Positions 48,299-60,630 of a stretch of DNA of 64,000 nt are shown here, in pieces. The stretch is taken from positions 62,001 to 126,000 of the forward strand of contig NZ_JADNRA010000035.1 in assembly GCF_015709525.1 (NCBI RefSeq), in the 5' to 3' direction. The notes under the pieces were generated by a model, which saw nothing but the letters and a program-made list of their open reading frames with translations, was not told the DNA's origin and ran no database searches. The position numbers were made by a program, and so were the translations under genes. This stretch comes from Methylocystis sp. L43. GTDB taxonomy: Bacteria > Pseudomonadota > Alphaproteobacteria > Rhizobiales > Beijerinckiaceae. Within the stretch, counting starts at the first letter, position 1. Each line of letters opens with the position of its first letter.

Positions 48299-49593
48299 CG
48301 CCGGATGACACGATCTTCGCGCTCGGCACCGGCGCAGGGCGCGCCGCCATCGCCGTCATCCGGATTTCGGGGCCAGGGGCCGGGGAGGCGGTCATGGCGC
48401 TCGCCGGCAAGCTCCCGGCGCCGCGGCAGGCGAGCTTTGCGGTTCTGCGCGATCCAGAAACTGGGGAAATGCTTGATCGGGGGATTGCGCTGTTCTTTCC
48501 CGGTCCCGCGTCGACAACGGGCGAGGATTACGCCGAACTGCAGCTCCATGGCGGCCGCGCGGTCGTGGAGGGCGCGCTCGCCGCTTTGCATCGGCTCCCT
48601 GGCCTTCGGCCGGCCGAACCCGGTGAATTCGCGCGCCGCAGCTTCGCCAATGGCAAGCTCGATCTCTCTCAAGCGGAAGCGCTGGCGGATCTCGTCGACG
48701 CGCAGACCGAGGCGCAGCGGCGACAAGCGTTGCGGGTGGCGGGCGGCGCGTTGCGCCGGAAGGTCGAGGGCTGGCGGGCGACGCTGGTGGAGTCGCTGGC
48801 GCTTGTTGAAGCCGAACTCGACTTCAGCGACGAGGCGGACGTCGGGGTGTTTTCGCCGGCGCGGCTCGGCGCGCTGCTTTCGCCGCTTGCCGAAGACATG
48901 CGCGCGGCGCTGCAGCTCGCGCCAGCCTCAGAGCGCATGCGCGATGGGTTCGTCGTTATGATTCTCGGGCGGCCGAACGTCGGCAAATCGACGCTGATCA
49001 ACGCGCTGACCCGGCGCGACCTGGCGATCGTCTCGCCGATCCCCGGCACGACAAGGGATATGATCGAAGCCCATCTCGATATTGGCGGATTGCCGGTCAC
49101 GCTGATCGACACGGCAGGTCTGCGTGAGGCGGCGGACGCGATCGAGCGGATTGGCGTCGATCGGACGCTGGCGCGGGTCGAAACCGCCGATCTGGCGCTT
49201 TGGCTCTCGGATTCTGCAGAGGCGCCGCCGGCGCACGACGTCGAGACAATCCGCGTCGCGACCAAAACCGATCTGACGCCGGCGCCTCAAGGCGCGATCG
49301 GCGTCTGCGCCTTGAGTGGCGAGGGGCTCGAGACTCTGGCGGCAGCGATTGGAGCGCGCGCCCGGGCGCGCCTGGGCGACGGCGCGGCGTCGCTGATCGC
49401 GCGAGAACGGCATCGCCATGCGTTGGAACAAGCCGTTGAAAATATTGAAGTTGTCCTTGCTGGCGGCGAGGCGCTCGAGCTTCAGGCCGAGGAACTGCGC
49501 CGCGCCAGCGCCGCGCTCGGGCGGATTGTCGGCGCCGTCGATGTTGAGGAAATTCTCGATGCGGTCTTCTCGCGTTTCTGTATCGGCAAATGA
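48295..49593 (+). CDS. mnmE: tRNA modification GTPase MnmE
   Basis: The 432-residue protein, with MnmG, makes the xm5U34 wobble modification. It has the N-terminal folate-binding domain (TIFALGTGAGRAAIAVIRIS), the G1 motif GRPNVGKSTLIN, the IDTAGLREA G3 motif and the C-terminal catalytic FCIGK. The GTG start overlaps the Rieske stop codon by four bases. A perfect parS palindrome begins three bases after its stop codon. Confidence 0.97.
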   Translation: MTPDDTIFALGTGAGRAAIAVIRISGPGAGEAVMALAGKLPAPRQASFAVLRDPETGEMLDRGIALFFPGPASTTGEDYAELQLHGGRAVVEGALAALHRLPGLRPAEPGEFARRSFANGKLDLSQAEALADLVDAQTEAQRRQALRVAGGALRRKVEGWRATLVESLALVEAELDFSDEADVGVFSPARLGALLSPLAEDMRAALQLAPASERMRDGFVVMILGRPNVGKSTLINALTRRDLAIVSPIPGTTRDMIEAHLDIGGLPVTLIDTAGLREAADAIERIGVDRTLARVETADLALWLSDSAEAPPAHDVETIRVATKTDLTPAPQGAIGVCALSGEGLETLAAAIGARARARLGDGAASLIARERHRHALEQAVENIEVVLAGGEALELQAEELRRASAALGRIVGAVDVEEILDAVFSRFCIGK

Positions 49594-49595
49594 TA

Positions 49596-49611
49596 TGTTT
49601 CACGTGAAACA
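49596..49611. promoter_or_regulatory. parS centromere site 1
   Basis: A perfect 16-bp palindrome, TGTTTCACGTGAAACA, identical to the general ParB-binding consensus, lies between mnmE and mnmG. It ends seven bases before the mnmG ATG, and the AGGAG ribosome-binding site overlaps its right end. Confidence 0.92.
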
Positions 49612-49617
49612 GGAGAA

Positions 49618-51471
49618 ATGATTTACGGGATGAAGCAATTCGACGTCATTGTAATCGGCGGCGGCCACGCCGGCTGCGAGGCTGCGGCCGCGGCATCGCG
49701 TCTTGGCGCCCGAACGGCGCTGGTGACCCAGAATCGCGCAAAAATCGGCGAAATGTCCTGCAATCCGGCGATCGGCGGGCTCGGCAAGGGCCAGCTGGTG
49801 CGAGAGATTGACGCGCTCGACGGGCTGATGGGGCGGGTCGCCGACGCCGCCGGCATCCAGTTCCGCGTGCTCAACCGCTCCAAGGGCCCGGCGGTGCGTG
49901 GTCCCCGCGCCCAGGCCGACCGCATGCTCTATCGCGCGGCGATGCAGGCGGCGCTCGACGCAACCGCAAATCTGACGATCGTCGAAGCCTCCGTCGAAGA
50001 TCTGCTGATGGAGCGCGAAACTGTTCGTGGCGTCGTCACCGCCGAGGGCGAGATCAGGGCCGCATCCGTCGTCGTCGCCACCGGCACGTTTCTCGGCGGG
50101 GTGATCCATATCGGCGATGAGCGCACGCCGGCGGGTCGGATGGGCGACGCGCCGTCCAACGGACTGAGCCGACGGTTGCGGGCGGCAGGCTTTGCGGTCG
50201 CGCGGCTCAAGACCGGCACGCCGCCGCGGCTCGACGGGCGCACCATCCGCTGGGAGGCTCTCGAAGTCCAATGGGGCGACCCGACGCCCGAGCCCTTCTC
50301 CTATTTGACGACGGCGATCGCGAACCGCCAGATCGCCTGCGGCGTCACCCGCACGACGCCTGCCGCACATCAGATCATTCTCGACGATCTGCATCGCTCG
50401 CCAATGCGGACGGGGGCCATCTCCGGCCCGGGACCGCGCTATTGCCCCTCGATCGAGGACAAGGTGACGCGCTTCGCCGACCGCGACGCCCACCAGATCT
50501 TTCTCGAACCCGAAGGGCTCGACGACGACACGGTCTATCCGAACGGCATTTCGACCTCGCTGCCGCTCGCGACCCAGCAGGCCTTCATCAACGCCATTCC
50601 TGGGCTCGAGAAGACCCGCGTTCTGCGACCGGGCTATGCGATCGAATATGACTATGTCGATCCGCGCGAACTCTGTGCGACGCTCGAGACCAAGCGTTTT
50701 CGCGGGCTCTTCTTCGCCGGGCAGCTCAACGGCACCACCGGCTATGAAGAGGCTGCGGCGCAGGGGATTCTTGCCGGGATCAATGCGGCGCGCTACGCCG
50801 CCGGAACGGCTGCGATCATCTTCGATCGGGCCGAAGCCTATCTCGGGGTGATGATCGACGATCTCGTCACCCGGGGGGTCGGCGAGCCCTATCGCATGTT
50901 CACGTCGCGCGCCGAATATCGCCTGTCGCTGCGCGCCGACAATGCCGACGAGCGCCTGACGCCGCGCGGGATTGAGATCGGCTGCGTCGGCGCTGATCGG
51001 GCGTCGCATCACGCAGTTCGCGCGGCCAGCCTGCAGGCGGCGCGAACGATGCTGCAGACGCGCGAATTGACCTCGGCGGCCGCGCGCCGGCATGGGCTGC
51101 CGGTCAATCAGGACGGGCTGCGCCGCAGCGCCTATGCGCTGCTGTCGTTTCCGGACATCACCCTCAATCGCCTCGCGGCGATCTGGCCCGAGTTGAGCGG
51201 AATTGACCCGCAAACTGCTGAACGCATCGAGACCGAGGCGCACTACGCCGTCTATCTCGACCGCCAGCAGGCCGATATCGACGCGTATCGACGTGATGAG
51301 CGGCTGGCGCTGCCGGATGGGTTAGATTATGCGGCGATCGCCGGGCTCTCGGCGGAATTGCGCGGAAAATTGAGCTATCTGCGGCCGCGCACCATCGGTC
51401 AGGCGCAGCGCATCGACGGCATGACGCCTTCGGCGTTGACGCTGTTGGCGGCGCGGGCGCGCCGCGCGTGA
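49618..51471 (+). CDS. mnmG: tRNA uridine-5-carboxymethylaminomethyl modification enzyme MnmG
   Basis: The 617-residue FAD protein partners MnmE. It has [20 protein letters not shown] (FAD site), [19 protein letters not shown] and the C-terminal MnmE-binding helices. Two starts are possible: the ATG at 49618, very near an AGGAG site, or the ATG at 49630, which starts KQFDVIV. Homologues use either distance. It is followed without a gap by rsmG (GTGA overlap). Confidence 0.97.
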   Translation: MIYGMKQFDVIVIGGGHAGCEAAAAASRLGARTALVTQNRAKIGEMSCNPAIGGLGKGQLVREIDALDGLMGRVADAAGIQFRVLNRSKGPAVRGPRAQADRMLYRAAMQAALDATANLTIVEASVEDLLMERETVRGVVTAEGEIRAASVVVATGTFLGGVIHIGDERTPAGRMGDAPSNGLSRRLRAAGFAVARLKTGTPPRLDGRTIRWEALEVQWGDPTPEPFSYLTTAIANRQIACGVTRTTPAAHQIILDDLHRSPMRTGAISGPGPRYCPSIEDKVTRFADRDAHQIFLEPEGLDDDTVYPNGISTSLPLATQQAFINAIPGLEKTRVLRPGYAIEYDYVDPRELCATLETKRFRGLFFAGQLNGTTGYEEAAAQGILAGINAARYAAGTAAIIFDRAEAYLGVMIDDLVTRGVGEPYRMFTSRAEYRLSLRADNADERLTPRGIEIGCVGADRASHHAVRAASLQAARTMLQTRELTSAAARRHGLPVNQDGLRRSAYALLSFPDITLNRLAAIWPELSGIDPQTAERIETEAHYAVYLDRQQADIDAYRRDERLALPDGLDYAAIAGLSAELRGKLSYLRPRTIGQAQRIDGMTPSALTLLAARARRA

Positions 51472-52106
51472 GAGACAGATCTTGCCGGGAAGAGGCGCTC
51501 AGTCTTTTCCCAGAGCTCAAACCGATTGAAGCCGAGCTTGAGATCTACGAGTCGCTGCTGCGTCGCTGGCAGGCGAAGATCAATCTCGTTTCCTCGGCGA
51601 CGCTCGACGACATTTGGTTGAGGCATTTTGGCGATTCGGCGCAGGTTCACGCCGCCGCGCCGCACGTCAGGCGTTGGGCGGACCTGGGGTCCGGCGCGGG
51701 ATTTCCGGGGCTGGTGACCGCGCTTTTGTTGAAGTCAACGCCGCACGCGCTGGTGCATCTGATCGAGAGCGATCAGCGCAAGGCTGGATTCCTCCGCGCT
51801 GTTTCACGTGAAACAGGAGCGCCGGTGGTCATTCATGCTGAGCGGATCGAAAGCATTCTGCCAGTTTTGGCCGCCGAAGTTGGCGGCGTCAGCGCACGCG
51901 CCCTCGCGCCGCTCTCCCGTCTCGTGCAACTTGCCGAAGCGCCGTTAGAAAAAGGCGCCCTTGGCGTGTTTTTAAAGGGGGAAGAGTGGCGAGACGAATT
52001 GACCGCGGTTGAGGCGCTCGGTAGCTTGAGCTGCGAATCGGCGGACAGCCGCACCCGTAAGGGCGCGCGAGTCGTCGTCGTCAAGCACAAGGTTTCCCCA
52101 TCGTGA
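51468..52106 (+). CDS. rsmG: 16S rRNA (guanine-527-N7)-methyltransferase RsmG
   Basis: The 212-residue enzyme makes m7G527 in 16S rRNA. The SAM site is seen as [18 protein letters not shown] and the family segment as [20 protein letters not shown]. The GTG start overlaps the mnmG stop codon, and its own stop overlaps the parA start. The second parS site lies inside the gene, so the codons for Val-Ser-Arg-Glu-Thr also form the ParB site. Confidence 0.96.
   Translation: MRDRSCREEALSLFPELKPIEAELEIYESLLRRWQAKINLVSSATLDDIWLRHFGDSAQVHAAAPHVRRWADLGSGAGFPGLVTALLLKSTPHALVHLIESDQRKAGFLRAVSRETGAPVVIHAERIESILPVLAAEVGGVSARALAPLSRLVQLAEAPLEKGALGVFLKGEEWRDELTAVEALGSLSCESADSRTRKGARVVVVKHKVSPS
51800..51815. 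promoter_or_regulatory. parS centromere site 2, inside rsmG
   Basis: A perfect TGTTTCACGTGAAACA palindrome lies within the rsmG coding sequence, 2.2 kb from site 1. It encodes part of the conserved AVSRETGAP segment. Confidence 0.92.
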
Positions 52107-52915
52107 CCGCTTCCGCTTCGCCGCGCATTTTTGTGCTGGCCAATCAAAAGGGCGGCGTGGGCAAGACGACCACCGCCATCAATCTCGGCACAGCGCTCGC
52201 GGCGGTCGGCGAGGAAGTTCTCGTCATCGACCTCGATCCGCAAGGCAATGCCTCGACCGGCCTCGGCGTCGACCGTCATCAACGAACGATTTCCACCTAT
52301 GACGTGCTGCTCGGCGAATCGAGCCTCGCCGACGCGATCATCGCGACGGCCGTGCCGCGGCTGTCGATCGCGCCGTCGACGCTCGACCTTCTTGGCGTCG
52401 AGCTCGAAATCGCCAATGACAAGGATCGCGCCTATCGGTTGAAGCGCGCCTTCGCCGAGCTGGCGGCCGATCACGATGCTGAGCGGCGTTACAGCTATAT
52501 TCTGATCGACTGCCCGCCATCGCTAAATCTCTTGACAATCAATGCGTTAGCGAGCAGCGACGCCGTCGTTGTGCCGCTGCAGTGCGAATTCTTCGCGCTG
52601 GAAGGCCTGTCTCAGCTCCTCTCGACTGTCGAACAGGTTCGGCAGACTCTCAACCAAAAGTTGTCGATCCACGGCGTCGTTCTGACGATGTATGACCCCC
52701 GCAACAACCTCGCCAATCAAGTCGTCGCGGATGTGCGTCGTTTCATGGGCGAGAAGGTCTATCAGACGATGATCCCGCGCAACGTCAGGGTCTCGGAGGC
52801 GCCTTCACATGGCAAGCCGGTGCTGCTCTATGACCTCAAATGCGCGGGCAGTCAGGCCTATCTGAAGCTCGCCTCGGAAGTGATCCAGCGCGAGAAGCGG
52901 TTGCGCGCGGCCTAA
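52103..52915 (+). CDS. parA: Chromosome partitioning ATPase ParA
   Basis: The 270-residue deviant Walker ATPase drives origin segregation. It has LANQKGGVGKTTTAINL (signature Lys in KGGVGKT), DLDPQGNASTGLG and IDCPPSLNLLTINAL. The GTG start overlaps the rsmG stop codon. It shows no N-terminal DNA-binding extension, as is usual for chromosomal ParA (Soj). Confidence 0.97.
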   Translation: MTASASPRIFVLANQKGGVGKTTTAINLGTALAAVGEEVLVIDLDPQGNASTGLGVDRHQRTISTYDVLLGESSLADAIIATAVPRLSIAPSTLDLLGVELEIANDKDRAYRLKRAFAELAADHDAERRYSYILIDCPPSLNLLTINALASSDAVVVPLQCEFFALEGLSQLLSTVEQVRQTLNQKLSIHGVVLTMYDPRNNLANQVVADVRRFMGEKVYQTMIPRNVRVSEAPSHGKPVLLYDLKCAGSQAYLKLASEVIQREKRLRAA

Positions 52916-52948
52916 GAGTCACGCAGCCCAAGATCAAGCAGTCCGAGC

Positions 52949-52980
52949 GCCAAGCAGTCTTAGAGCCAAGCAGCCTTAGA
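52949..52980. repeat. Tandem 16-bp repeat between parA and parB
   Basis: GCCAAGCAGTCTTAGA (52949-52964) is followed directly by GCCAAGCAGCCTTAGA (52965-52980). A weaker third piece (AAGATCAAGCAGTCCGAG) lies upstream and AACCAAGAAGGAG downstream. Confidence 0.85.
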
Positions 52981-53000
52981 ACCAAGAAGGAGCCTTCAAG

Positions 53001-53873
<873 letters not shown>

Positions 53874-54018
53874 CTTTCCTCTTGGTCACAACGTCGACGT
53901 CAGCTGGTCGGCGTGGTCAGAATAGACGGCGCCGTCTTGCTGCGGCAATGGCGCTCCGCCACGCGCAGCGCGGCTTTCCTCGATCGGCGTTGGCGCACTC
54001 TCAGCGATGCCCCGCAAC

Positions 54019-54050
54019 AAAAAACCCCCGGCTCGCGCCGGGGGCTTTTT
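54019..54050. terminator. Strong bidirectional terminator between parB and the fused outer-membrane gene
   Basis: The stem CCCCCGGC-TCGC-GCCGGGGG has AAAAAA before it and TTTTT after it, so it can stop transcription from both convergent genes. Confidence 0.92.
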
Positions 54051-54097
54051 GTATCGGAAACCGACCCGCAAGGGCCGGTTTCACGTGACTGCTAACC

Positions 54098-55807
54098 TTA
54101 GAACAGCGGCGACAGAAGGCTGCCGCCGAAGCGATAGGTGAGGCCCGCCGAGATAACCACCGGATTGATCGGCAGAGACACCTTGACCGGGATGTAGACC
54201 GCTCCCAGCGCCGGCGCTTGCGGCAGGAAAGAGACGACGGTGGAGTGAACCATTGGGTGCAGCCCGATATATTTGAAGTCGACGTTCACGCCCCAATGTT
54301 CGTTCAGCATATAATCGAAGCCGATCTGTCCGACGGGGCCCCAGGACGGCGCGACCGTGGCGTATTGGAAGGTGCTGCGGACTCCCCCCAGACCCAGGGT
54401 GCTAAGCGGCGCGCCAGGGGCGAAAGGAATCGACCAGGTGTCGTTATTGACGCGGGTGTTCCAGAAAGTGGTGAAGTTCAAGCCGACGCCGATGTAGGGC
54501 TGGAAAGCGCCGAAATTGGTGACGTGGTATTGCGCCATGATAGACGGCGGGAACAGCCAGGCGCGGGCGAAGTCGCTGGAGATTGTGCCGGTGCCCTGGA
54601 TATGATGGTGCGCGACGCAGCAAATCGCTTCGATCGCCCAGTTCTTGTTGAGATAATAGGCCACGTCAAGCATCGGGATAATGGCCGACGAGGTATTGGT
54701 GCTCGCGCCGGCAATGACGCCATTAGCGCCGGTCAGGCCCGAAAGCCGACCAATGGAGCCCAAGCCGGGATATCCGGAGCCCGAGTCGTAGACCGTGCCA
54801 TGGCCGTTGAGCGGAATGACGCCGGCAACCTTCAGGCGCACCTGAAAGGGCTGATAGCTATCCACCAAGACCGGCGGCGGTCCCTTGATCGAGGGTAGAG
54901 CGCCGCCCGCGCTGGATGAAGCAGACGCGATAGCCGCCAGGGGATCGAAGTGCCAGTTTATGCCCGCGCGAACGACTTGAAAGCGCGTCGGCGAGCTATG
55001 CGTCGCTGCGAACACAGGAGATGTGGGGCCGATCAGAGCCGGGACGCCGCCGTTGAGCGGCACGGAATTCGCGGTCGTTGAGCCGAGATCGACGTAGAGA
55101 TACTCGGCCTTGAGCGACCATGAGGGGAACATGGAGGGCGACCATTCGACGCCGCCGCCCGCGGTCCAGCCGGTTTTGGTGTTGTCGTAATAGCCGTTGC
55201 CGATGCCGCTTATTCCCAGATTGATAAAATTATCGGCGAAGCCCACATTGTTGACGACTTGGCCATAGGCGAAACCACCCGTGCCATAGATCATCAGATT
55301 CGGTATCGAAATCGGGGTGAAGCCGATCCGGCCGCGCACAGTGCCGAACCAGTCGACGTTCTTCGTCGAATTCATGCTCTGCAGGTGGCCTCCGGCGGCG
55401 TCGAACCGCCCGAGGGTCGACCTGCTGTGGGAGACCGCATCGGTGGCCTGGATGTCGGCCTCGGCGCCGAAGACGAGCCAGGGGTTGAACTGATAATTGT
55501 AGCCGAGCTGCGCGCCGCCGGCGATCCCGTGCAGATCTTGCCCGACGCTCCAGGTGGAGCCAAGCGGCGCTAGCGGAGCCGCCCCGATCACCGGAATGCC
55601 GGTGAGGTAGCCCAGGCCGCCGGTTTCCCGAGTGTTGTCGCCGAAGGCGTAACCGATGTTGACGCCCCCGTAGAGACCCGTCCAGGTGAACGTCGGCGGC
55701 GGCGGCGGCGGCGGCGCCTTATAGCTGGGCAGGTCGGCGGCCTGGGCGGCGGCGCCCACGCTCCCGACCACAAGTGCGGCTAGCGCGCCGCGAACAAAAT
55801 TCTTCAT
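54098..55807 (-). CDS. Two-barrel outer-membrane protein: Omp25-like barrel fused to OmpW-like barrel
   Basis: The 569-residue protein has a signal peptide (about 1-23) and a seven-proline stretch (32-38). The first barrel (about 41-288) has LGYNYQFNPWLVFGAEAD, FGTVRGRIGF and KTGWTAGGGVEW, close to the protein ending at 754. An Ala/Ser/Pro-rich linker (about 289-318) leads to a second barrel (about 320-569) of OmpW type: FQVRLKVAGVIPL, MLDVAYYLNKNWAIEAICC, FPPSIMAQYHVTNFGAFQPYIGVGLNFT (key core QPYIGVGLNFTTFW), GQIGFDYMLNEHWGVNVDFK and the final strand SAGLTYRFGG. Each half is a full-length family member, so this is a fusion rather than one large barrel. OmpW proteins form small hydrophobic-solute channels. 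Confidence 0.88.
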   Translation of the reverse strand: MKNFVRGALAALVVGSVGAAAQAADLPSYKAPPPPPPPTFTWTGLYGGVNIGYAFGDNTRETGGLGYLTGIPVIGAAPLAPLGSTWSVGQDLHGIAGGAQLGYNYQFNPWLVFGAEADIQATDAVSHSRSTLGRFDAAGGHLQSMNSTKNVDWFGTVRGRIGFTPISIPNLMIYGTGGFAYGQVVNNVGFADNFINLGISGIGNGYYDNTKTGWTAGGGVEWSPSMFPSWSLKAEYLYVDLGSTTANSVPLNGGVPALIGPTSPVFAATHSSPTRFQVVRAGINWHFDPLAAIASASSSAGGALPSIKGPPPVLVDSYQPFQVRLKVAGVIPLNGHGTVYDSGSGYPGLGSIGRLSGLTGANGVIAGASTNTSSAIIPMLDVAYYLNKNWAIEAICCVAHHHIQGTGTISSDFARAWLFPPSIMAQYHVTNFGAFQPYIGVGLNFTTFWNTRVNNDTWSIPFAPGAPLSTLGLGGVRSTFQYATVAPSWGPVGQIGFDYMLNEHWGVNVDFKYIGLHPMVHSTVVSFLPQAPALGAVYIPVKVSLPINPVVISAGLTYRFGGSLLSPLF

Positions 55808-56153
55808 CGGAACCCCCGGATTAAATTCTGCGGTAGACGGTCGACGACGAAGGCGCCGAAGTCCCGTTCACGTTGCTATAAATTTTTGGTAATGCAACTA
55901 ACTCTGATGCAAAATTAGGCTGTGGCATGCTCATTCTTGGCCGCTGTGGCTATCGGGCAACAATCCCCTGAGATTCATGTGGGATAGCGAGCATAGCTTT
56001 GCTGCAGGCGCTGCCGTGCACAGCGTCTTAGATGCGATTTTAGGCGTGTGCGCGGCTTGCCGCGCCAGACGGCGCACAGTAATCCTTGCGCCGCCGCAGC
56101 GCGGCGAAGACGCTCGAAGAGCGGCCGGGATTTTCACGTCAATGCGAGGTTAA
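55808..56153. other. Divergent promoter region between the fused outer-membrane gene and purL
   Basis: About 345 bases. The part near the outer-membrane gene is AT-richer (TTGCTATAAATTTTTGG near 55870-55890, ACTAACTCTGATGCAAAATTAGG near 55898-55920), as expected for a strong promoter or leader. No further gene is supportable here. Confidence 0.45.
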
Positions 56154-58397
<2,244 letters not shown>

Positions 58398-58398
58398 A

Positions 58399-58629
58399 AT
58401 GCCCATGCCCTCCGCTGAAATCGAGCGTCTCATCAAGTCCGCCATACCCGACGCGCAGGTGGAGCTGACCGCGCTCGTCAACGATGACGATCATTGGGCG
58501 GCGACGGTCGTCTCCGAAAGCTTCCGCGGCCTCACCCGCGTCAAGCAGCACCAGATGGTCAACGCCGCGTTCGGCGACCGGCTCGGCGGCGAATTGCATG
58601 CGCTGCAGCTGACGACGCGCGCGCCCTAA
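58399..58629 (+). CDS. bolA: BolA-family protein
   Basis: The 76-residue product has the BolA fold with the conserved FRGLTRVKQHQMVNAAFG segment, including the invariant His. Partnered with the monothiol glutaredoxin encoded 43 bases later, it probably handles [2Fe-2S] clusters or iron sensing. The ATG at 58399 follows the purL stop codon by one base. Confidence 0.95.
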   Translation: MPMPSAEIERLIKSAIPDAQVELTALVNDDDHWAATVVSESFRGLTRVKQHQMVNAAFGDRLGGELHALQLTTRAP

Positions 58630-58672
58630 TCTCTCTCCTCAACCGGCGCCTTGAACGCCGCAAGAAAGGCAA

Positions 58673-59023
58673 ATGACAATGTCCGAAGACGCCAACGCCC
58701 GCATCAAAAGCGAAATTGAATCCTCCGACGTCGTGCTCTTCATGAAGGGCACGCCGCAGGCCCCGCAGTGCGGTTTCTCCATGCAGGTGGTGCAGATCCT
58801 CAATCACCTCGGCGTGCCTTACAAGGCGATCAACGTGCTTGCCGACGGCGCGATACGTGACGGCATCAAAGCCTATTCCAATTGGCCGACGATCCCGCAG
58901 CTCTACGTGAAGAATGAATTCATCGGCGGCTGCGACATCGCCAAGGAAATGTTCCAGAGCGGCGAACTCGTCGCTTTGCTCGACAAAGAAGGCGTGCCGC
59001 GCGCTCAGGCCAGCAAGGCCTAG
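58673..59023 (+). CDS. grxD: Monothiol glutaredoxin Grx4/GrxD
   Basis: The 116-residue protein has the CGFS active site in MKGTPQAPQCGFSMQVVQIL and the glutathione-binding WPTIPQLYVKNEFIGGCDI. It carries [2Fe-2S] clusters and pairs with BolA. The start is ATG at 58673, or at 58679 two codons later. A hairpin terminator follows at 59065. Confidence 0.97.
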   Translation: MTMSEDANARIKSEIESSDVVLFMKGTPQAPQCGFSMQVVQILNHLGVPYKAINVLADGAIRDGIKAYSNWPTIPQLYVKNEFIGGCDIAKEMFQSGELVALLDKEGVPRAQASKA

Positions 59024-59064
59024 CGCGCGTCGCACACATCTCGGTCGAATACGTCTTCGGAATA

Positions 59065-59102
59065 ATCCGGCGCGCTGTTGGCAGGCGCGCGCCGGATTTT
59101 TT
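59065..59102 (+). terminator. Rho-independent terminator after grxD
   Basis: An 11-bp perfect stem (ATCCGGCGCGC / GCGCGCCGGAT) is followed by TTTTTT. It closes the purL-bolA-grxD unit. Confidence 0.88.
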
Positions 59103-59244
59103 GCGTGTGCGTGGACCTATGAGAATTTCGGGCGGCGCCCCTACCACGGTTTCATGACAGTGATATTACAGTAAGGGTCGAGTATCCGGGCGCCCGGCTT
59201 TTCGGGGCCTCAGGCGGATGAGCTTCGACTGAAGGAGCGCTCCC

Positions 59245-59481
59245 ATGAAACGCATGCTTACGGTTGTCGCGCTGGCGGCTTTCGTTGCGCCCGCATCAAT
59301 CTCCTCGGCGTTTGCCCAAGACAATTATGGCTCCGCTGACGCTCGTCACTTTGGCTATCCCGACGAACCGATGATCGCGGATCAAAGCCCCGCGCAGTGG
59401 TCCGCGGCCACCCCGCGCCGCAAAAGCTATGCGTGGCCGGATCAGCGTTACTATGGCGTACATGGCATGATGTACGACTGA
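59245..59481 (+). CDS. Small secreted protein of unknown function
   Basis: The 78-residue product has a clean signal peptide (MKRMLTVVALAAFVAP.., cut near AFA-QD) and a short mature part rich in Tyr, Asp and Pro (DNYGSADARHFGYPDEP, YAWPDQRYYGVHGMMYD). AAGGAG lies before the ATG. There are no cysteines. It probably folds poorly on its own or binds a partner in the periplasm. No family is recognised. Confidence 0.7.
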   Translation: MKRMLTVVALAAFVAPASISSAFAQDNYGSADARHFGYPDEPMIADQSPAQWSAATPRRKSYAWPDQRYYGVHGMMYD

Positions 59482-59628
59482 ATAAGTCCAGATGAGCGCG
59501 TCCTGGCCGCCGCCATGACGCGATTTGCTCTGGAACGGATTTGATTTCCTGAGTGCGTTGCGCCAATTTCGCGCAATGTCTTCTTGGCCCCGGTTTGACC
59601 TTCGCGCTTCGCTGCGTTTCGCGGCGAG

Positions 59629-60630
59629 ATGAACGCCGCAGCGCCCATCGCCCTCACTCAAGGCGACCCTTCAGGCATCGGGCCGGAGCTCGCGCTCATG
59701 GCCTATGTCTTGCGCGAATCACGCGATCTGCCACCATTTTTTTTGCTCAGCCATCCCGCTTTTATCGCCCGAGTCGCGGCCACTCTCGCGCTCGAAATCC
59801 AGATTGAAAGCACAACGGCGGCGCAGGCCCGCGATGTCTTCTCCCGCGCGTTGCCTGTCGTCGATACGGGGCGTCATGTTGTCGCCGGCGCGCCAGGCAG
59901 ACCCGATTCTCAAGACGCTCAATCAACAATTAGCTCGATCGAGAAGGCGGTGGCGTGCGTCGCAAAGGGCGAAGCGCGCGCCGTCGTCACCAATCCGATC
60001 GCGAAATCGGTTCTCTATGAAGCCGGATTCAAACATCCCGGGCACACCGAGTTTTTGGCGGAGCTCGCGCATCGCTATTATGGCGGCGACTATCGCGCAG
60101 TGATGATGCTGTGGTCGGAGGAGCTCGCCGTCGTTCCGATCACGATCCACATTCCGCTGGCCGACGCGTCGAAAAGCTTGACGCGCGAACTGATCGTCGA
60201 GACTGGAGAGATTGTGGCCCATGATCTGCGCGCGCGTTTTCACATCAGTAAGCCGCGCCTCGCCTTCGCCGGCCTTAATCCTCATGCAGGCGAAGAGGGC
60301 GCGCTCGGCCGCGAGGAGATTGACGTCATCGCGCCGGCGATCGCGCAATTGCGCGCGCGCGGCGTCAATGCGTCTGGACCCTTTCCCGCCGACACGATGT
60401 TCCACGAATCCGCTCGCGCGAAATATGACGTGGCGCTGTGTCCGACGCATGATCAGGCGCTCATTCCGATCAAGACGCTCGCCTTTGAGCGCGGCGTCAA
60501 TGTCACGCTCGGCCTTCCTTTCGTGCGCACGTCGCCCGATCACGGAACGGCCTTTGACATCGCCGGCAAAGGAATCGCCGATCCGACAAGCCTGATCGAG
60601 GCGATCAAACTTGCAGGACGAATCAGTTAA
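59629..60630 (+). CDS. pdxA: 4-hydroxythreonine-4-phosphate dehydrogenase
   Basis: The 333-residue enzyme works in pyridoxal phosphate synthesis. It has IALTQGDPSGIGPELAL, TNPIAKSVLYEAGFKHPGHTEFL (metal His) and GLNPHAGEEGALGREE, and the C-terminal FVRTSPDHGTAFDIAGKG. Its stop codon is directly followed by the rsmA start. The pdxA-rsmA pair is widely conserved. Confidence 0.96.
   Translation: MNAAAPIALTQGDPSGIGPELALMAYVLRESRDLPPFFLLSHPAFIARVAATLALEIQIESTTAAQARDVFSRALPVVDTGRHVVAGAPGRPDSQDAQSTISSIEKAVACVAKGEARAVVTNPIAKSVLYEAGFKHPGHTEFLAELAHRYYGGDYRAVMMLWSEELAVVPITIHIPLADASKSLTRELIVETGEIVAHDLRARFHISKPRLAFAGLNPHAGEEGALGREEIDVIAPAIAQLRARGVNASGPFPADTMFHESARAKYDVALCPTHDQALIPIKTLAFERGVNVTLGLPFVRTSPDHGTAFDIAGKGIADPTSLIEAIKLAGRIS

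Noticed and set aside
49600-51243. 547-residue minus-strand open frame opposite mnmG
   Set aside because: Shadow of mnmG; Arg/Asp/Gly-rich without motifs.
54076-54090. Third parS-like sequence GGTTTCACGTGACTG after parB
   Set aside because: Only the left half and CACGTG match; four of the five right-arm bases differ from the consensus.
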